Source: Allocatelliglobosispora scoriae
GTDB taxonomy: Bacteria > Actinomycetota > Actinomycetes > Mycobacteriales > Micromonosporaceae
NCBI RefSeq assembly: GCF_014204945.1
Contig: NZ_JACHMN010000002.1
Location: 3,495,001-3,559,000, forward strand
Direction of reading: 5' to 3'
Length of the DNA: 64,000 nucleotides
Shown: positions 63,021 through 64,000 of the stretch, piece by piece
Numbering within the stretch: the first letter of the stretch is position 1
How the letters are laid out: every line of letters begins with the position of its first letter
Made by a program: the position numbers and the translations under genes
The notes under the pieces: generated by a model
What the model saw: only the letters and a program-made list of their open reading frames with translations
What the model was told of the DNA's origin: nothing
Database searches by the model: none

Positions 63021-63937
63021 GCCGCAACTCCGATCTTGGCGCCGCGCTCGGCGATTTCCTGTGCGGCCTCGAAGTAACTGGTCGCACCGCGCGAACCCGG
63101 ATCGTAGGTCATGACCGATTGGCCATAGCTCGGCGCCTCGGAGACCCGGACGTTGCGGGGGATCACGGAGGTGAGCACCTTCTCGCCGAAGTGGTTGCGG
63201 ACGTCCTGCTCGACGGCGTCGGCCAGGCGCGTACGCCGGTCGTACATGGTGAGCAGGATGGTGGAGACCTCAAGCGTGGGGTTGAGGTGCGCCTTCACCA
63301 GGTTGATGTTGTTGAGGAGCTGGTTGAGCCCCTCCAGCGCGTAGTACTCGCACTGGATCGGGATCAGCACCTCCTGCGCGGCGCAGAGCGCGTTGACCGT
63401 GAGCAGGCCGAGCGACGGCGGGCAGTCGATGAAGACGTAGTCGAACTCGTGCGGGTAGGCGGCGATGGCCCGGCCGAGCCGGGACTCGCGGGCGACCACG
63501 GAGACGAGCTCGATCTCGGCACCGGCGAGGTCGATGGTGGCCGGAACGCAGTGCAGGTTCGGAATGCCCTCGACGGCCTGGGCGACCTCGACCATCGGCA
63601 CGTTCTCGATGAGGCAGTCGTAGACGTCGGGGATGCCGGCGTGGTGCGGGACGCTGAGACCGGTGGAGGCGTTGCCCTGCGGGTCCAGGTCGATCACGAG
63701 CACGCGGTTTCCATGCAGGGCGAGCGCCACGGCGAGGTTCACCGTGGTCGTCGTCTTGCCGACGCCGCCCTTCTGGTTCGCGACGCACATGACACGCGGA
63801 CGGGTCGGGCGCGGCATGAGGATCTCGCCAGTGGGGTTCAAGATCTGCACCGCACGCATCGCCTCCATCGCCAACGGGGGGTCATCGTCACGCGGCACGG
63901 CAGCCGCAGCGTCATGTGCAACGTACGCGTTCGCCAT
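63017..63937 (-). CDS. parA: Chromosome partitioning ATPase ParA
   Basis: 306 residues. The deviant Walker A motif KGGVGKT is at 56-62, with later [16 protein letters not shown] and [16 protein letters not shown]. The 45-residue N-terminal extension is common in actinobacteria. ATG 63937 has GAGG five bases upstream; a longer N-terminus beyond the window is possible since the frame stays open to the edge. It moves ParB-parS complexes. Confidence 0.97.
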   Translation of the reverse strand: MANAYVAHDAAAAVPRDDDPPLAMEAMRAVQILNPTGEILMPRPTRPRVMCVANQKGGVGKTTTTVNLAVALALHGNRVLVIDLDPQGNASTGLSVPHHAGIPDVYDCLIENVPMVEVAQAVEGIPNLHCVPATIDLAGAEIELVSVVARESRLGRAIAAYPHEFDYVFIDCPPSLGLLTVNALCAAQEVLIPIQCEYYALEGLNQLLNNINLVKAHLNPTLEVSTILLTMYDRRTRLADAVEQDVRNHFGEKVLTSVIPRNVRVSEAPSYGQSVMTYDPGSRGATSYFEAAQEIAERGAKIGVAA

Positions 63938-64000
63938 GTTTTCCTCGGTCTCGACATGCGCGACCGGGTGATGCGGCCGCGGGGAAGGAGCTGGTCGGGG
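63938..64000. other. Right window edge upstream of parA
   Basis: 63 bp remain. In related genomes rsmG lies here, but too little sequence is present to support a call. Confidence 0.4.

Overview
The window is high-GC actinobacterial chromosome, most likely from the order Micromonosporales, close to the replication origin. The grounds are the base composition, the frequent GTG/TTG starts and 4-bp stop/start overlaps, and two gene strings that match the origin region of Mycobacterium tuberculosis and relatives. One is ino1-padR-DUF5318-ponA-GT87 ... rpsF-ssb-rpsR-rplI-dnaB. The other is pcnA-murJ-pseudokinase-sigM-antisigma-trxB-trxA-cwlM-GNAT ... parB-parA. The genus is not provable from the sequence.

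Layout. 1-6.2 kb: a tightly overlapped minus-strand operon (SWIM zinc finger, DUF5691, MoxR AAA+ ATPase, DUF5682, the last cut by the window edge), a poorly understood system related to E. coli yehLMPQ. 6.3-9.5 kb: DoxX protein, GT87-type mannosyltransferase, secreted polysaccharide deacetylase. 9.5-12.1 kb: molybdenum-cofactor operon with a MoaC-MoaB fusion, a divergent MoeA and MoaE. 12.4-16.9 kb: GGDEF-EAL membrane protein, another GT-C-like membrane protein and two overlapping FluC fluoride-channel subunits. 16.9-20.6 kb: two translationally coupled secreted beta-sandwich proteins, each with exactly ten cysteines in five matching pairs. 20.7-25.8 kb: dnaB, a VWA lipoprotein, and rplI-rpsR-ssb-rpsF with an apparent autoregulatory leader.

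26-40.9 kb: envelope and inositol functions. These are a membrane-anchored Pro/Thr-rich protein, endonuclease IV, GT-C proteins, a bifunctional PBP (ponA), DUF5318, and padR-ino1 behind a perfect PadR-like operator, followed by paired DUF6584 proteins, an MFS transporter and pcnA. 41-50.6 kb: cell-wall and redox genes. These are the lipid II flippase murJ, a HerA-like ATPase on the other strand, a pseudokinase, SigM and its anti-sigma factor, trxB (with a good SigR-type promoter) and trxA, and cwlM. 50.6-56.2 kb: GNAT, aminotransferase, a D-Ala-D-Ala ligase family protein, a divergent XRE regulator/SDR pair and a HIT-like protein.

55.5-62 kb is the centromere-like region. It holds seven parS sites, very few genes, a cluster of DnaA-box-like sequences, a 29-copy CACCGGG array with G-quadruplex pattern, a 10-copy AGCCACG array, one intact GNAT gene and one decayed VOC gene. 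parB and parA follow, reading toward it. The genes work together in origin segregation and replication (parABS, dnaB, ssb), envelope building (murJ, ponA, cwlM, ddl, GT-C enzymes, ino1 for phosphatidylinositol mannosides and mycothiol) and thiol redox control (trxAB, SigM).
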